A DNA stretch of 64,000 bases from Firmicutes bacterium HGW-Firmicutes-14 (GCA_002840275.1 PHAB01000003.1:62001-126000); one strand, 5' to 3'; shown: positions 16,920-26,805, numbered from the stretch's first letter. A program made the numbers and translations. The notes: generated by a model from the letters alone, not told the origin.

Positions 16920-17402
16920 ATGGATATCCTGGATGTCTTGAATGAGTTGGAAGAGCTGGTTGAAGAAAGCACCAAAGTCCCATTGGTAGGCAAGATACTC
17001 ATAGATGATGAACTCATCCTGGACATGATTGACCATATCCGTACAGCTCTGCCTGAAGAGATGAGACTGGCCAAGACGGTAGCTATGGAACGGGAAAGGA
17101 TACTGGAAGAGGCAAGGAACGAGGCCAAACGGATTATGAATGAGGCCAGGGAAGAGTTGAGCCGGATGGCCGGTGAGGACGAACTGGTCAAACGGGCAAA
17201 ACAGCAGGCAACAGAGATGCTGGACCAGGCCAAGGATATGTCAAGGGAAATAAAAATTGGTGCATACCAGTTTGCCGATGACCTGCTGCAGAAAAGCGAA
17301 CAAAATCTTGATTTAATTCTGACTCAGGTTAAGAACGCCAGGGAACAGCTCAGAACTCCTCCTGCCGGATCTGCGGAGACGGAAGCCGCAGCTGCTGAAT
17401 AA
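16920..17402 (+). CDS. Coiled-coil protein, F-type ATPase subunit b-like
   Basis: 160-residue, highly charged and predicted mostly helical protein. An N-terminal segment (MDILDVLNELEELVEESTKVPLVG) precedes a long coiled coil of EARNEAKRIMNEAREEL type and an Ala/Glu-rich tail. Such proteins are found after coaD and before ylbJ in Peptococcaceae-like genomes and are often named ATPase by weak similarity to subunit b/E stalks; no ATPase motif is present. The ATG at 16920 is chosen because GGGGGA lies 6-7 bases upstream. Function unknown; a scaffold or sporulation role is speculation. Confidence 0.75.
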   Translation: MDILDVLNELEELVEESTKVPLVGKILIDDELILDMIDHIRTALPEEMRLAKTVAMERERILEEARNEAKRIMNEAREELSRMAGEDELVKRAKQQATEMLDQAKDMSREIKIGAYQFADDLLQKSEQNLDLILTQVKNAREQLRTPPAGSAETEAAAAE

Positions 17403-17440
17403 ATTGACCTTAGGCGGTCTCTTGATAAGATTACTATTTC

Positions 17441-17563
17441 AATAAGATGATGGGCAGATTCCAACGCGCGGCAACGTCTCCGCCGGCAGCTTCTTCCGCT
17501 TCGCGGGTCGAAGGCCGGACGGATGACAGACACGCCCTTTTGGAACCTGCCCATCATCTTATT
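17441..17563. repeat. Long imperfect hairpin element 1 (24-base terminal inverted repeats)
   Basis: Arms 17441-17464 and 17540-17563 are complementary over 24 bases with one G-T type mismatch. Inside, TCCGCCGGC (17479-17487) pairs with GCCGGACGGA (17514-17523), and a small GC-rich hairpin sits in the centre. The element fills the space between two convergent genes and has no ORF. The internal ends read TTCC...GGAA, as in the element at 31534. It could be a non-autonomous mobile element remnant or a structured RNA. Confidence 0.7.
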
Positions 17564-17589
17564 ATCCTGCTAATTTTATCAGCACCCGC

Positions 17590-18810
17590 CTAATATTTTG
17601 AATATACGGAACGGACAAGGCAGACCAAAAGGGCCAGCAAGCCCAGAACGCCCATTGTATATAAAAATATCCCGGAGTACCATAATAAGGTTTCCAGCCA
17701 TGGGAAAGAAGACGGGTCCGGGGACGAGACCGGCCTGGCCAACCAGGCCAGGACTGTTCTGCACCGGAGCAGAAAATAACAGGTACAACCGGCAATTATG
17801 GAGTGGAACAACCGGCTTAAAGCAAAGAGTCCCATTCGGAGGTCAGTCCCGCTAATCATCGCAGCAACCTGGGCCAGAACAGATACTCCGCTCCAACCCA
17901 AAATGATACTGGCAGCCACAGCTTTCTGGGCCAAAGGCGCCGTGCTCCCGGCCGCGGCCTTAGCTCCAAGGGTGATCTCAAAAAACCCCCACCCAATGGA
18001 ACTGATTATCGAATCAGAAAAACCAAGCGGCATGCAGCAAAGGCCAATTATTTTTGTCAGGCATGACATAATGCCTGTAATGCATGATATCTTTATAACT
18101 ATTGAAAACATGATCACAAAACCTCCGATTAGGAGCAGTTTGGTGACTGAAGTTGTTATTGCATCACCAAGCATCTTCCCAAAAGGACGGGGGTTTGCCA
18201 AATAGGCCTTCTTCATTTCGCTGACAGCATTGCCGAGGATGTTTCCCTGTCTCCAAATTACCGGTGAAACCCCAGCCTCCCTTTTTTTATAAAAACGGAG
18301 TAAGAGGCCGATAAGAAAGTTCGCCGAATAGTGGCTTAAAGCGATTATAATTCCCAGGCGGGGGCTGCTGAACATACCAACACCGACGGCAACCAGCATA
18401 AAGAGAGGGCTGGCATTATTAGTGAAACACAAGAGCCGTTCTGCTTCGGACCTGGAACAGATATTTGCCTTCCTTAACCCTGCGGTCAGGGATGCACTGA
18501 TGGGAAACCCGGATGTATAACCAACAGCCATCACAAAAGCTCCCGCTCCCGGGAGGTTAAACAGTGGTCTCATGATGGGTTCCAGGAGTACTCCCATGAA
18601 CTGTACAACCCCATATCCCATCAGCAGCTCAGAGCTGATGAAAAAAGGAAGAAGGGCAGGAAATACTATATTCCACCAGGCATTGACCCCGGCCCTGGAG
18701 GCATCAAAAACCTCTGCCGGGAAGGTTACCATACAGAAAACAAAAAAGACAGTCCCGATTATTACCGGGATCTGGGGAGATTTGGGTTTTCTCAGAAGTG
18801 TAAGAATCAT
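17590..18810 (-). CDS. ylbJ: Sporulation integral membrane protein YlbJ
   Basis: 406-residue polytopic membrane protein with roughly eight or more hydrophobic segments. Diagnostic stretches: NIVFPALLPFFISSELLMGYGVVQFMGVLLEPIMRPLFNLPG, GYTSGFPISASLTAGLR and LLCFTNNASPLFMLVAVGVGMF, with nucleoside-transporter-like GATE motifs. YlbJ is needed for spore cortex formation in B. subtilis. The ATG at 18810 is preferred to the GTG at 18819 because GGGGTG lies 7 bases upstream of it. Runs into element 1 at its 3' end, convergent with the coiled-coil gene. Confidence 0.93.
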   Translation of the reverse strand: MILTLLRKPKSPQIPVIIGTVFFVFCMVTFPAEVFDASRAGVNAWWNIVFPALLPFFISSELLMGYGVVQFMGVLLEPIMRPLFNLPGAGAFVMAVGYTSGFPISASLTAGLRKANICSRSEAERLLCFTNNASPLFMLVAVGVGMFSSPRLGIIIALSHYSANFLIGLLLRFYKKREAGVSPVIWRQGNILGNAVSEMKKAYLANPRPFGKMLGDAITTSVTKLLLIGGFVIMFSIVIKISCITGIMSCLTKIIGLCCMPLGFSDSIISSIGWGFFEITLGAKAAAGSTAPLAQKAVAASIILGWSGVSVLAQVAAMISGTDLRMGLFALSRLFHSIIAGCTCYFLLRCRTVLAWLARPVSSPDPSSFPWLETLLWYSGIFLYTMGVLGLLALLVCLVRSVYSKY

Positions 18811-18871
18811 GACAGGCACCCCGGTTCTTAGTACAAGAATGCACTAAAAGTATATAAGGGATGCCTGTGGG

Positions 18872-20122
18872 TTAGAACCGGAAAAACGGCATGATTTTAT
18901 GGTCCAGGCCCTGGCGGGGGATGCGGCTGCCGGGAGAAAGAAGGGTGTAAATATCAGTGGCCCTGACATCGAACCATAGCATATCAGAAACTTCATCCTT
19001 GCCGCGTAAGAAGGGTGTAGTTCTGATAATTACCGGGATTTCGGCCTTTTTCTTGAGTTTTTTAAGGAGATTGCGGCCACCTTTGGAAAGACCCAGAATT
19101 CTGATATATGCCGGGCCTGTTTCGTCAAAGAAGCGGGCTCTCTCCTTCGTATAGTCCAGGAGTACATATGTTAGAATTCTCTGTACCCTGGTCCAGGTAT
19201 ATCTCTTGGTTTTAATTTCACTAATCAGCCCTGTGACAGATTGGGCCCATTGGGCAATTTCAGAAATGCGGTTCTCCAAACCTTCGGTTACGTCATAAAG
19301 GTCTGCCAGTTGTCCGGGAGATGAGGTCCTGATTTTATATAAAAGGATTTTCAGACAATTATTCAGGAAGACAGGGCCGTACCCGGCAGAAATTTCTTCC
19401 CTCATGACATCAAGAGAAGCAGAGGGGACCACGGAGCTGACCTTACCGGTCAGCCCGCCCTGAGCAAGAAGTTCTTCCCTTATACTGGTGGCACTGGCTA
19501 TATCCATGTCCAACCCGATGTCCCGGTCGTGATAACCTGCTGTATGTCGTTTTATGGCAACAGGTTTGATTTCACTCTTAAGCAGCAGGAGAGATTTAAG
19601 ATATTCAATACCCAGGATGTTGTTGGGTCTGGCATAAATATCAGATACCGGTGCTTCCCTCTGACCTGTAAAGTAACTGCATATTGCCTTTGCCCTGGCA
19701 GACGGGAATGAGACCCCCTCTGCCAGGTGCCTGCCCAGAAGGTCACGGAATTCTCCGGGTTCTTCTGTAAGAAGTTTGGCTGCCGGAAGAAGGTCACCGA
19801 CATTTCCGGCTTCACTGCCAAAACAGATGTGGGTAACTATACCTGAAGAGTTTAGCAGAGAAACGGCGCCCCTGGCGAAGGCCTCGGCGCTCCGGACAGA
19901 AAAGGCCGCAGGGAGTTCCACCACGATGTCAACTCCTCCGAGAACTGCCATTTTTGCCCTGGCCCATTTATTGAAAAGGGCGGGTTCCCCCCGCTGCAGG
20001 AAATGACCGCTCATCACTGAAACAACGTATTCCGCATCACAGGATTCCCGGGCCTTTTCAACGTGATAAAGGTGCCCATTATGAAAAGGGTTATGTTCAG
20101 TAACAAGGCCGACTACATTCAT
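18872..20122 (-). CDS. tmcAL: tRNA(Met) cytidine acetate ligase TmcAL (YlbM)
   Basis: 416-residue nucleotidyltransferase-like protein. In B. subtilis TmcAL activates acetate with ATP and acetylates C34 of elongator tRNA-Met. Features: GLVTEHNPFHNGHLYHVEKAR with the HxGH-type nucleotide-binding motif, the VSVMSGHFLQRGEPALFNKWARAKMA loop, and ARPNNILGIEYLKSL. The start is ATG at 20122 behind CGGAGGTTATT; the longer frame lacks a ribosome site. Lies 61 bp upstream of ylbJ on the same strand, a conserved pairing. Confidence 0.94.
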   Translation of the reverse strand: MNVVGLVTEHNPFHNGHLYHVEKARESCDAEYVVSVMSGHFLQRGEPALFNKWARAKMAVLGGVDIVVELPAAFSVRSAEAFARGAVSLLNSSGIVTHICFGSEAGNVGDLLPAAKLLTEEPGEFRDLLGRHLAEGVSFPSARAKAICSYFTGQREAPVSDIYARPNNILGIEYLKSLLLLKSEIKPVAIKRHTAGYHDRDIGLDMDIASATSIREELLAQGGLTGKVSSVVPSASLDVMREEISAGYGPVFLNNCLKILLYKIRTSSPGQLADLYDVTEGLENRISEIAQWAQSVTGLISEIKTKRYTWTRVQRILTYVLLDYTKERARFFDETGPAYIRILGLSKGGRNLLKKLKKKAEIPVIIRTTPFLRGKDEVSDMLWFDVRATDIYTLLSPGSRIPRQGLDHKIMPFFRF

Positions 20123-20273
20123 AATAACCTCCGAACAAGAATTGATAATATTATTATTTCCATCAAAAACCATTAAAACCTGCCGGAGAAACTTTTGTGA
20201 CTGAAATAATGGCCCCGGTGAAATAAATATAATAACTTTAAGTTAAATTAAGGTAGTGGGAGTCACTTTTCCC

Positions 20274-20303
20274 TTGACAAATTAATTTTGCAGTGAGTAT
20301 AAT
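20274..20303 (+). promoter_or_regulatory. Strong sigma-A promoter for yceD-rpmF
   Basis: Consensus TTGACA (20274-20279) and TATAAT (20298-20303) with an 18-bp spacer, 29 bp before the YceD start codon. Confidence 0.85.
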
Positions 20304-20332
20304 GAAGGTTGTGATACAATGAGGTGGGAAAA

Positions 20333-20854
20333 ATGATAATTGATGTCAGTGAAATAAGAAAAAGTCCCTGGCAGAAATTTCATTACGATTTTAAAGAGGA
20401 AATAAAACCCCTTGATATGGAATCTGATGAGATATGTTTCAAAGGGCTGGTTGAGGTCTCTGTCGATATCACCAATACGGGCAGGATACTGCTGTTTAAG
20501 GGAAGCATCAAGGGAGACCCGGAACTTCTTTGCAGCAGGTGCCTCGAAAAGTATACGTTCCACCTGGAGACAGATTTTGAAGAAAAGTTTTGCCATGTTT
20601 CCGAAGTGTCCCAAGCAGCTGAGGAAGGTGGCGATCCGGAAGACCTGCAAGTATTTGAAAACAACCGTATCAGGCTCGATGATCTTATCTGGGAAACTAT
20701 TAATCTCGGGATCCCGATGAAATCTGTGTGCAGGGAAGAATGTAAAGGTTTATGTGGCCTTTGCGGCACCAATTTGAATTTAAAAGAATGCCAGTGTAAA
20801 ACGGAAAATATTGACCCGCGGCTTGAAGGACTTAAAAAATTCTATGACCGTTGA
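20333..20854 (+). CDS. DUF177 family protein (YceD-like)
   Basis: 173-residue protein of the YceD/DUF177 family, the usual partner upstream of rpmF and linked to 23S rRNA or ribosome maturation. It has the family CxRCL motif (LLCSRCLEKY) and a C-terminal CREECKGLCGLCGTNLN cluster, so four or more cysteines are placed to bind metal. ATG 20333 is preferred over GTG 20324, with GAGGTGGG as Shine-Dalgarno. Followed 19 bp later by rpmF, probably co-transcribed from the promoter at 20274. Confidence 0.92.
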   Translation: MIIDVSEIRKSPWQKFHYDFKEEIKPLDMESDEICFKGLVEVSVDITNTGRILLFKGSIKGDPELLCSRCLEKYTFHLETDFEEKFCHVSEVSQAAEEGGDPEDLQVFENNRIRLDDLIWETINLGIPMKSVCREECKGLCGLCGTNLNLKECQCKTENIDPRLEGLKKFYDR

Positions 20855-20873
20855 ATTTAAGGAGGTGTAGACA

Positions 20874-21053
20874 GTGGGTGTACCGAAGAGAAGACATTCA
20901 AAAACCAGGAAAAACATGCGCAGAGCCCAGCAAAAGATAGAAGCTCCGGGATTTATTTCATGCCCGCAGTGCCATGAACCCAAGCAGCCCCACAGGGTTT
21001 GCCCTGAATGTGGATATTACAAGGATAAAGAGGTTATTGCCAGCGGTAAATAA
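20874..21053 (+). CDS. rpmF: 50S ribosomal protein L32
   Basis: 59-residue zinc-ribbon ribosomal protein: MGVPKRRHSKTRKNMRRAQ at the N-terminus, then CPQCHEPKQPHRVCPECGYY with four metal-binding cysteines, then the YKDKEVI end. GTG start behind AAGGAGGTG. It follows the YceD gene and precedes a terminator, an arrangement widely conserved upstream of plsX-fab genes. Confidence 0.97.
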   Translation: MGVPKRRHSKTRKNMRRAQQKIEAPGFISCPQCHEPKQPHRVCPECGYYKDKEVIASGK

Positions 21054-21073
21054 GAAAATAATGGGTAAAGACT

Positions 21074-21110
21074 GGGACTGACTCAATAAATTTGGGTTGG
21101 TTTCTTTTTT
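21074..21110 (+). terminator. Rho-independent terminator after rpmF
   Basis: A 13-bp stem with several G-U pairs (21074-21086 with 21092-21104) around a 5-base loop, followed by six T residues. It separates yceD-rpmF from the FapR regulon. Confidence 0.75.
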
Positions 21111-21211
21111 GTATTTGTGAGAAAATGATGTTCATTAAACAACACTATTCACTCACATATAAAAAAAGACACTACCCGATTACATAATACACGTTTCTAT
21201 TATCTTTTTCC

Positions 21212-21263
21212 TTGCATATAATCCCTTGCCATTATATACTATATTTAAGACCAGGTACTAAAT
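21212..21263 (+). promoter_or_regulatory. fapR promoter with FapR operator
   Basis: TTGCAT (21212-21217), 17-bp spacer, TATACT (21235-21240). Immediately downstream, 21244-21263 reads TTTAAGACCAGGTACTAAAT, whose reverse complement fits the FapR box pattern TTAGTACCTRRTMYTAA. FapR bound here would block transcription until malonyl-CoA releases it, giving autoregulation of the whole fapR-fab operon. Confidence 0.85.
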
Positions 21264-21285
21264 AATATATATGGTGGTGTCCCTG

Positions 21286-21864
21286 TTGGTTGTTTCATCT
21301 TTACCAAAGCCCCAGAGGCATAAAAAACTGAGGGAGTTTATAGATGAGAACCCGTTTGTAACTGATGAGGAACTGGCTAAGGTATTTAAGGTTAGCATAC
21401 AGACAATACGCCTTGACAGGTTGGAAATGAGAATACCCGAACTGCGTGAAAGGACCAAGATGTTTGCGGAAAACTCATATTCCCAGGTTAAATCCCTGGC
21501 CGGTCAGGAAATTATTGGAGACCTTTTAGACCTGGAATTGGAGAAAATGGGGATTTCAATGCTAGAGATCACGAAGGAAATGGTTTTTCAAAAGAATCGC
21601 ATTGCCAGGGGGCATATGCTTTTTGCTCAGGCCAATTCCCTGGCGGTTGCCCTGGTTGATGCAGATGTGGCCCTGACAGGGGCGGCAAAGGTTTCTTTTG
21701 TCAGACCTGTGAAATTGTGTGAAAGAATTGTGGCCAAAGCGGTTATAAATAGTAAGACCGGAAATAAATATAATATTTCTGTTACTTCGAGGTCAGACCA
21801 GGAAATTGTGTTCCAGGGTGAATTCAGGATTTTCGCCGTTGAGCACAAGGAGGGGCGACTGTGA
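21286..21864 (+). CDS. fapR: Transcription factor FapR
   Basis: 192-residue repressor of membrane-lipid genes. The N-terminal helix-turn-helix is in NPFVTDEELAKVFKVSIQTIRLDRLEMRIPELRER, nearly identical in pattern to B. subtilis FapR; the C-terminal hot-dog domain has RNRIARGHMLFAQANSLAVAL and binds malonyl-CoA. TTG at 21286 is preferred as start because GGTGGTG lies 6 bases upstream; the ATG at 21271 has no ribosome site. The stop overlaps the plsX start (GTGA). Its own operator lies at 21244. Confidence 0.95.
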   Translation: MVVSSLPKPQRHKKLREFIDENPFVTDEELAKVFKVSIQTIRLDRLEMRIPELRERTKMFAENSYSQVKSLAGQEIIGDLLDLELEKMGISMLEITKEMVFQKNRIARGHMLFAQANSLAVALVDADVALTGAAKVSFVRPVKLCERIVAKAVINSKTGNKYNISVTSRSDQEIVFQGEFRIFAVEHKEGRL

Positions 21865-22865
21865 AAATAGTGATAGATGCTATGGGTGGAGATTTTGCCC
21901 CTGCCGAAACGGTAAAAGGGGCGCTGGATGCTGCCCGGGAATTTGGTCTGGAAATCATTCTCGTTGGGGATGAAGCAAGGGTAAAACAGGAACTGTCCAG
22001 TTGTGATTTAGAAAAAATTATGGTATCAGTTGTTCATGCCCCGGAACTAATTGAGATGGGTGAAGCTCCTGCCGTTGCCCTCAGAAAAAAGAAAAACTCA
22101 TCTATTGTTGTGGCGACCAGCCTGGTAAAAGAAGGGGTGGGGGATGCCGTGGTTTCCGCAGGCAACACCGGTGCCGCCATGGGGTCAGCAATCCTGGGGT
22201 TCGGCAGGATAAAGGGCATACACAGACCGGCCATAGCGAGTATCCTGCCTACCATCAAAGGATTCACCCTTATTCTGGACGTAGGGGCAAACGCAGAATG
22301 TGACCCACAGAACCTCCTGCAATTTGCAATTATGGGCAATATCTATTCAAGCAAGATACTGGGTGTCGAAAACCCGAGGGTTGGACTGTTGAATATAGGG
22401 GAAGAAGAGACCAAAGGGAACCCAGTCTATATGGAAGCATTCAAGCTGCTGAAAGATACCGGTCTCAATTTTATAGGCAATATTGAAGGACGCGATATAA
22501 CCGGCGGCTCCGCGGATGTTATAGTATGTGACGGTTTTGTCGGAAATATCGTTCTCAAATTCGGAGAAGGGCTGGCCAAAGACCTGATGGCCATGATAAG
22601 GGAAGAACTCGAAAGAAATGTATTTGTAAAAATTGGCGCCGCCCTGGTTTTTACCCAGGCAAAAGGCCTGAGAAAAAGAATCGATTATGCAGAAAGCGGG
22701 GGAGCCCCTCTTCTTGGGGTCAATGGGGTAAGCATTATCTGCCACGGCAGTTCACAATCCAAGGCAATCAAGAACGCTGTGCGGGTTGCCAAGGAATGTG
22801 TTGAGAAAAAAGTTGTTACATGTATTAAGGAGAGTATCAGTGAAAACCTGATTGGAGATGATTAA
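21861..22865 (+). CDS. plsX: Phosphate acyltransferase PlsX
   Basis: 334-residue peripheral membrane enzyme converting acyl-ACP to acyl-phosphate for phospholipid synthesis. Motifs: [62 protein letters not shown], and the C-terminal [28 protein letters not shown] start overlapping fapR by 4 bases. Acyl-phosphate is also the FakA product, so the fakA-degV pair near the start of the window feeds the same intermediate. Confidence 0.97.
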   Translation: MKIVIDAMGGDFAPAETVKGALDAAREFGLEIILVGDEARVKQELSSCDLEKIMVSVVHAPELIEMGEAPAVALRKKKNSSIVVATSLVKEGVGDAVVSAGNTGAAMGSAILGFGRIKGIHRPAIASILPTIKGFTLILDVGANAECDPQNLLQFAIMGNIYSSKILGVENPRVGLLNIGEEETKGNPVYMEAFKLLKDTGLNFIGNIEGRDITGGSADVIVCDGFVGNIVLKFGEGLAKDLMAMIREELERNVFVKIGAALVFTQAKGLRKRIDYAESGGAPLLGVNGVSIICHGSSQSKAIKNAVRVAKECVEKKVVTCIKESISENLIGDD

Positions 22866-23868
22866 ACTGCTGAGGGAGAAACCAGTTTCTGTTGGAATAG
22901 TCGGTACCGGTGTCTGCCTGCCCGAAAAAATTCTGACAAACCGGGACCTGGAAAAGATGGTTGATACATCAGATGAATGGATAATAACAAGAACGGGCAT
23001 AAGGGAAAGAAGGATTACAGAAAAAAGCCGCTCAACATCTGATCTGGCAGCCGAAGCCGGGGCAATGGCTCTCAAAAACGCCAATATAATGCCGGAAGAA
23101 GTGGACCTTATCATAGTTGCCACCATTACGCCGGACATGTTTTTTCCGTCCACTTCGTGCCTGGTACAGGATAAACTTGGGGCTTCGAGGGCATCGGCAT
23201 TCGACATATCCGCCGGTTGTTCCGGTTTTATATATGCCATGACTGCGGGAACCCAATTCATCAGTACAGGTATGTATAATACGGTTCTGGTTATCGGAGC
23301 CGAAGTCTTATCAAGGATCATTAACTGGGAAGACCGCTCCACTTGTGTATTGTTTGGAGATGGCGCGGGAGCCGCGGTTTTAAGGCGGGTAGAAGATGGG
23401 TTTGGAATCCTTTCCGTAGAATTGGGGGCAGACGGTTCAAACAGTGAGGTACTTAAAATAGAGGCCGGAGCTATCCGGATGCCCATAACTGAAAATAACT
23501 GCCACAATCCTGAGAGATATCTGTATATGGCAGGGTCTGAAGTATTTAAATTCGCCGTAAGGATTATTGGGGACAGCACTTTGGAGGCCCTCGATAAAGC
23601 GGGGTTGAAGAGGAAGGATATTAACTGCTTTATTCCACACCAGGCAAATATCAGGATAATTCAGGCAGCTGCCAGGAGATTAAATGTTTCCATGGATAAG
23701 GTATTTGTTAATGTGCAAAAATATGGAAATACTTCAGCAGCATCAATTCCGGTAGCCCTTCATGAGGCAATTGAAGAAGGAAGGATTAAAAAAGGGGATA
23801 ACGTGGTACTGGTAGGTTTCGGTGCCGGGCTAACCTGGGGAGCAAGTGTGGTTAAGTGGGCGGTATAG
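22858..23868 (+). CDS. fabH: 3-oxoacyl-ACP synthase III (KASIII)
   Basis: 336-residue condensing enzyme starting fatty acid synthesis from acyl-CoA and malonyl-ACP. The Cys-His-Asn triad is visible: Cys in [13 protein letters not shown], His in [11 protein letters not shown], Asn in [10 protein letters not shown]. The N-terminus [18 protein letters not shown] and [17 protein letters not shown] are typical. Start uncertain (TTG 22852 or ATG 22858); either overlaps the end of plsX. Confidence 0.96.
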   Translation: MIKLLREKPVSVGIVGTGVCLPEKILTNRDLEKMVDTSDEWIITRTGIRERRITEKSRSTSDLAAEAGAMALKNANIMPEEVDLIIVATITPDMFFPSTSCLVQDKLGASRASAFDISAGCSGFIYAMTAGTQFISTGMYNTVLVIGAEVLSRIINWEDRSTCVLFGDGAGAAVLRRVEDGFGILSVELGADGSNSEVLKIEAGAIRMPITENNCHNPERYLYMAGSEVFKFAVRIIGDSTLEALDKAGLKRKDINCFIPHQANIRIIQAAARRLNVSMDKVFVNVQKYGNTSAASIPVALHEAIEEGRIKKGDNVVLVGFGAGLTWGASVVKWAV

Positions 23869-23897
23869 CAATAAGGAGAAAGAGAAGGAGGAATGAG

Positions 23898-24836
23898 ATG
23901 TTTAGGACACCTGTATGTGATTTGCTCGAAATCGAATTCCCTGTTTTCCAGGGGGGGATGGCTTGGGTATCAACGGCGAAACTTGCTGCAGCCGTTACTG
24001 AAGCCGGAGGCCTCGGGATAATCGGGTCAGGACATAATGATGCAGCCTGGGTAAGGGAACAAGTCAGGAAAACAAGGCAGATGACATCAAAACCCTTCGG
24101 AGTAAATGTAATGATGATGTCTCCATATGTAGATGAAGTAATGCGGGTCATTCTGGAGGAAAGAGTGCCGGTTATTACCACTGGAGCAGGAAACCCGGCC
24201 AAATATATTCCACAGCTTAAAGAGGTTGGCACCAAAGTAATTCCTTTAATACCTTCAGTTGCACTGGCCCAGCGCCTGGAAAAAGCAGGTGTGGATGCGG
24301 TCATTGCTGAAGGGATGGAATCAGGCGGGCATATTGGAGAACTTACCACAATGGCCCTGGTACCCCAGGTGGTTGATGCAGTCAAAATTCCCGTCATAGC
24401 TGCCGGAGGCATAGCTGATGGCAGAGGGCTGTTGTCTGCCCTGGTTCTGGGAGCAGCGGGAATCCAGGTTGGGACCAGGTTTATGTGTGCCGAGGAATGT
24501 GAAATACACGAAAATGTAAAAAAGATGATAATAAAAGCTAAAGACAGGGATACAATTGTAAGTGGCAGGTCAACAGGCCACCCTGTCAGGGCCTTGAAGA
24601 ATAAACTTACGAAACAGTACGAAGAATTGGAAAAGGACTGTGCTCCGGCGGAAGAACTGGAACAGCTGGGAATTGGTAAACTAAGAGCTGCTATGATAGA
24701 CGGTGATGTGGAAAACGGTACTGTTGCCTGTGGCCAGATAGCAGGGATGATCAGGGAAATAAAGACCGCCAGTGACATAATCAGGGAAATTATGGAAGGG
24801 GCTGAAACCGCCAGGAAGCTGCTGGGGGTGGGCTGA
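23898..24836 (+). CDS. fabK: Enoyl-ACP reductase II (FabK, FMN-dependent)
   Basis: 312-residue flavoprotein of the NPD/nitronate monooxygenase superfamily. Its position between fabH and fabD points to FabK, which completes each elongation cycle. Motifs: IEFPVFQGGMAWVSTAKLAAAVTEAGGLGIIGSG, VAEGMESGGHIGELTTM-type flavin/His segment (AEGMESGGHIGE), IPVIAAGGIADGRG, and GAAGIQVGTRFM. ATG 23898 follows AGAAGGAGG. The paralogue at 26889 shares the fold but has an extra cysteine cluster. No fabI or fabL is present in the window. Confidence 0.9.
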   Translation: MFRTPVCDLLEIEFPVFQGGMAWVSTAKLAAAVTEAGGLGIIGSGHNDAAWVREQVRKTRQMTSKPFGVNVMMMSPYVDEVMRVILEERVPVITTGAGNPAKYIPQLKEVGTKVIPLIPSVALAQRLEKAGVDAVIAEGMESGGHIGELTTMALVPQVVDAVKIPVIAAGGIADGRGLLSALVLGAAGIQVGTRFMCAEECEIHENVKKMIIKAKDRDTIVSGRSTGHPVRALKNKLTKQYEELEKDCAPAEELEQLGIGKLRAAMIDGDVENGTVACGQIAGMIREIKTASDIIREIMEGAETARKLLGVG

Positions 24837-24838
24837 AA

Positions 24839-25777
24839 TTGAAGACTGCGTTTATATTTCCGGGACAGGGTTCCCAGTATGTCGGTATGGGAAAGGACTT
24901 ATATGAAAATTATATTGCTGCACGGGAAATATTAGAGGAAGCCAATGATGTCCTGGGTTTCGATCTGATGAAAATATGTTTTGAGGGACCTGAGGAGGAA
25001 CTGAAAAACACTTCTATAACCCAGCCCGCAATATTAGCGGTGAGCACCGCATGTCTGGCAATTTTAGAAGAAAAAGGGGTTAAACCGGCGGCTGTTGCCG
25101 GGCACAGCCTGGGAGAGTATTCCGCCTTGTTGGCAGCCGGAGCAATAGGGTTCCCTCAAGCTCTTGAACTTGTGAGAAAAAGAGGACTCCTGATGGAGGA
25201 AAATGCACCTGAAGGCGGAATGGCCGCAGTTCTGGGTCTTGAGAAAGAATCTGTGCTTAAGGCGTGTGAAGAAGCATCTAAAGAGGGTGTTGTAGAGATT
25301 GCTAATTATAACTGCCCTGGACAGATCGTTATTGCCGGGGAATCCGGCGCCCTGGAAAAAGCGATGGAACTGGCAAAATCATTTGGTGCAAAACGGGTCA
25401 TTGCCCTGCAGGTTAGCGGGCCGTTTCATTCCAGTCTGATGACTGAAGCATCGCGTAAACTGGAAAAGGAACTGGAGAAGATAGATTTCTCTGTACCGCG
25501 ATGTCCGGTTATTTCAAATGTAACAGCAGATATAGTTTCCTCTGCCAAAGATATCGGTCCCCTTCTTGTCAGGCAGGTAAAGAGTTCAGTGCGTTGGGAA
25601 GAATGTATGGAAAGGCTTAATTCCATGGATGTGAAGTTCGCTCTGGAGGTTGGACCCGGGAAGGTCTTAACAGGTTTAGGCAAAAAAATTATCAGGGATG
25701 GAAGGTTATTATTTAATAATGTTGAAGACTTAGCATCATTAGAAAAGACTCTTGATAATTTTGAGGAGGTTATATAG
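24839..25777 (+). CDS. fabD: Malonyl-CoA:ACP transacylase
   Basis: 312-residue FabD that loads malonyl groups onto ACP. N-terminal [19 protein letters not shown], the catalytic serine in [17 protein letters not shown], the substrate Arg region RKRGLLMEE, the catalytic His in [10 protein letters not shown], and C-terminal [18 protein letters not shown] start 3 bases after the fabK stop. The frame stops one base before the fabG ATG. Confidence 0.97.
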   Translation: MKTAFIFPGQGSQYVGMGKDLYENYIAAREILEEANDVLGFDLMKICFEGPEEELKNTSITQPAILAVSTACLAILEEKGVKPAAVAGHSLGEYSALLAAGAIGFPQALELVRKRGLLMEENAPEGGMAAVLGLEKESVLKACEEASKEGVVEIANYNCPGQIVIAGESGALEKAMELAKSFGAKRVIALQVSGPFHSSLMTEASRKLEKELEKIDFSVPRCPVISNVTADIVSSAKDIGPLLVRQVKSSVRWEECMERLNSMDVKFALEVGPGKVLTGLGKKIIRDGRLLFNNVEDLASLEKTLDNFEEVI

Positions 25778-25778
25778 A

Positions 25779-26522
25779 ATGGTTCTAAGGGAAAAAACAG
25801 CCATTATCACTGGGGCTGCCCGGGGCATAGGAAGGGAAATTGCCCTTGTGCTGGCCAATAAAGGTGCAAATGTGGCTATTATGGATATTAACCCTGACCA
25901 AATACGTGAAACAGCTGCAGAAATTGAAAAAACGGGCTGCCGGGCCCTGGCCATAGAGGGTAATGTTACCAGGGCAGAAGATGTAGACGAAATGGTTAAA
26001 AAAACCATAGAAAAATTCGGCAGAATAGATATTTTGGTGAATAATGCCGGTATTACCAGAGACACACTGTTAATGAGGATGAAGGAAGAAGACTGGGATG
26101 CGGTCATGAATGTGAACCTGAAGGGAGCGTTCCTCTGTACCAAGGCTGTAACAAGAATTATGATGAAACAGCGCTATGGCCGTATTGTCAATATATCTTC
26201 CGTAATCGGGCTGATGGGAAACGCCGGACAGGCAAATTACGGAGCCTCAAAGGCGGGTATCATCGGACTTGCTAAATCAACAGCCAGGGAACTGGCATCC
26301 AGAAATATTACTGTTAATGCCGTGGCCCCTGGTTTTATAGATACAGAAATGACAAAAGTACTGCCCGACGAAATGAAAAAACAAATGCTTCACCAGATAC
26401 CTCTGGGGAGGATGGGAACCCCGGAGGATGTTGCAAATGCGGTAGTGTTTTTAGCTTCAGATGCTGCCAGTTACATTACTGGGCAGACCATCACGGTTGA
26501 TGGCGGGATGGTAATGCAGTAA
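25779..26522 (+). CDS. fabG: 3-oxoacyl-ACP reductase
   Basis: 247-residue short-chain dehydrogenase reducing 3-ketoacyl-ACP with [17 protein letters not shown] cofactor motif, [14 protein letters not shown], the catalytic Ser ([11 protein letters not shown]) and YxxxK (NYGASKAG), and C-terminal [18 protein letters not shown] 25779 behind TTGAGGAGGTTATA. The 27-base upstream extension of the frame lies inside fabD and is rejected. Confidence 0.97.
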   Translation: MVLREKTAIITGAARGIGREIALVLANKGANVAIMDINPDQIRETAAEIEKTGCRALAIEGNVTRAEDVDEMVKKTIEKFGRIDILVNNAGITRDTLLMRMKEEDWDAVMNVNLKGAFLCTKAVTRIMMKQRYGRIVNISSVIGLMGNAGQANYGASKAGIIGLAKSTARELASRNITVNAVAPGFIDTEMTKVLPDEMKKQMLHQIPLGRMGTPEDVANAVVFLASDAASYITGQTITVDGGMVMQ

Positions 26523-26565
26523 TCATTAAATAATCTAAAATTTGTTCGTGGAAGGAGGTGTCTGG

Positions 26566-26805
26566 ATGTCATCTACATTCGATAAGGTGAAAGGGATTAT
26601 CGTGGAACAGTTAAGTGCAGAAGAAGAAGAGGTGACCATGGAATCCACGTTTATTGACGATTTAGGTGCAGATTCGCTTGATATTGTTGAGCTTGTCATG
26701 GCCTTTGAAGAGGAATTCGATATTGAAATCCCCGATGAGGATGCAGAGAAAATCAGGACCGTGGGGGATGCAGTTAAATATATCGAAGAGAGGGAAAATC
26801 AATAA
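26566..26805 (+). CDS. acpP: Acyl carrier protein
   Basis: 79-residue acidic ACP. The phosphopantetheine attachment serine is in [25 protein letters not shown], and DDLGADSLD is the classic motif. ATG 26566 follows AAGGAGGTGTCT. It carries growing acyl chains among the Fab enzymes encoded around it. A G/C hairpin with a T-run follows 15 bases after the stop and may limit read-through into the next genes. Confidence 0.98.
   Translation: MSSTFDKVKGIIVEQLSAEEEEVTMESTFIDDLGADSLDIVELVMAFEEEFDIEIPDEDAEKIRTVGDAVKYIEERENQ

Noticed and set aside
17441-17563. Element 1 as a simple bidirectional terminator
   Set aside because: Arms are 24 bases with a 75-base structured interior, and T-runs are missing on both sides.
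23852-24778. 308-codon minus-strand open frame opposite fabK
   Set aside because: The plus strand encodes a definite FabK; the antisense product is serine/proline-rich low-complexity sequence typical of shadow frames.
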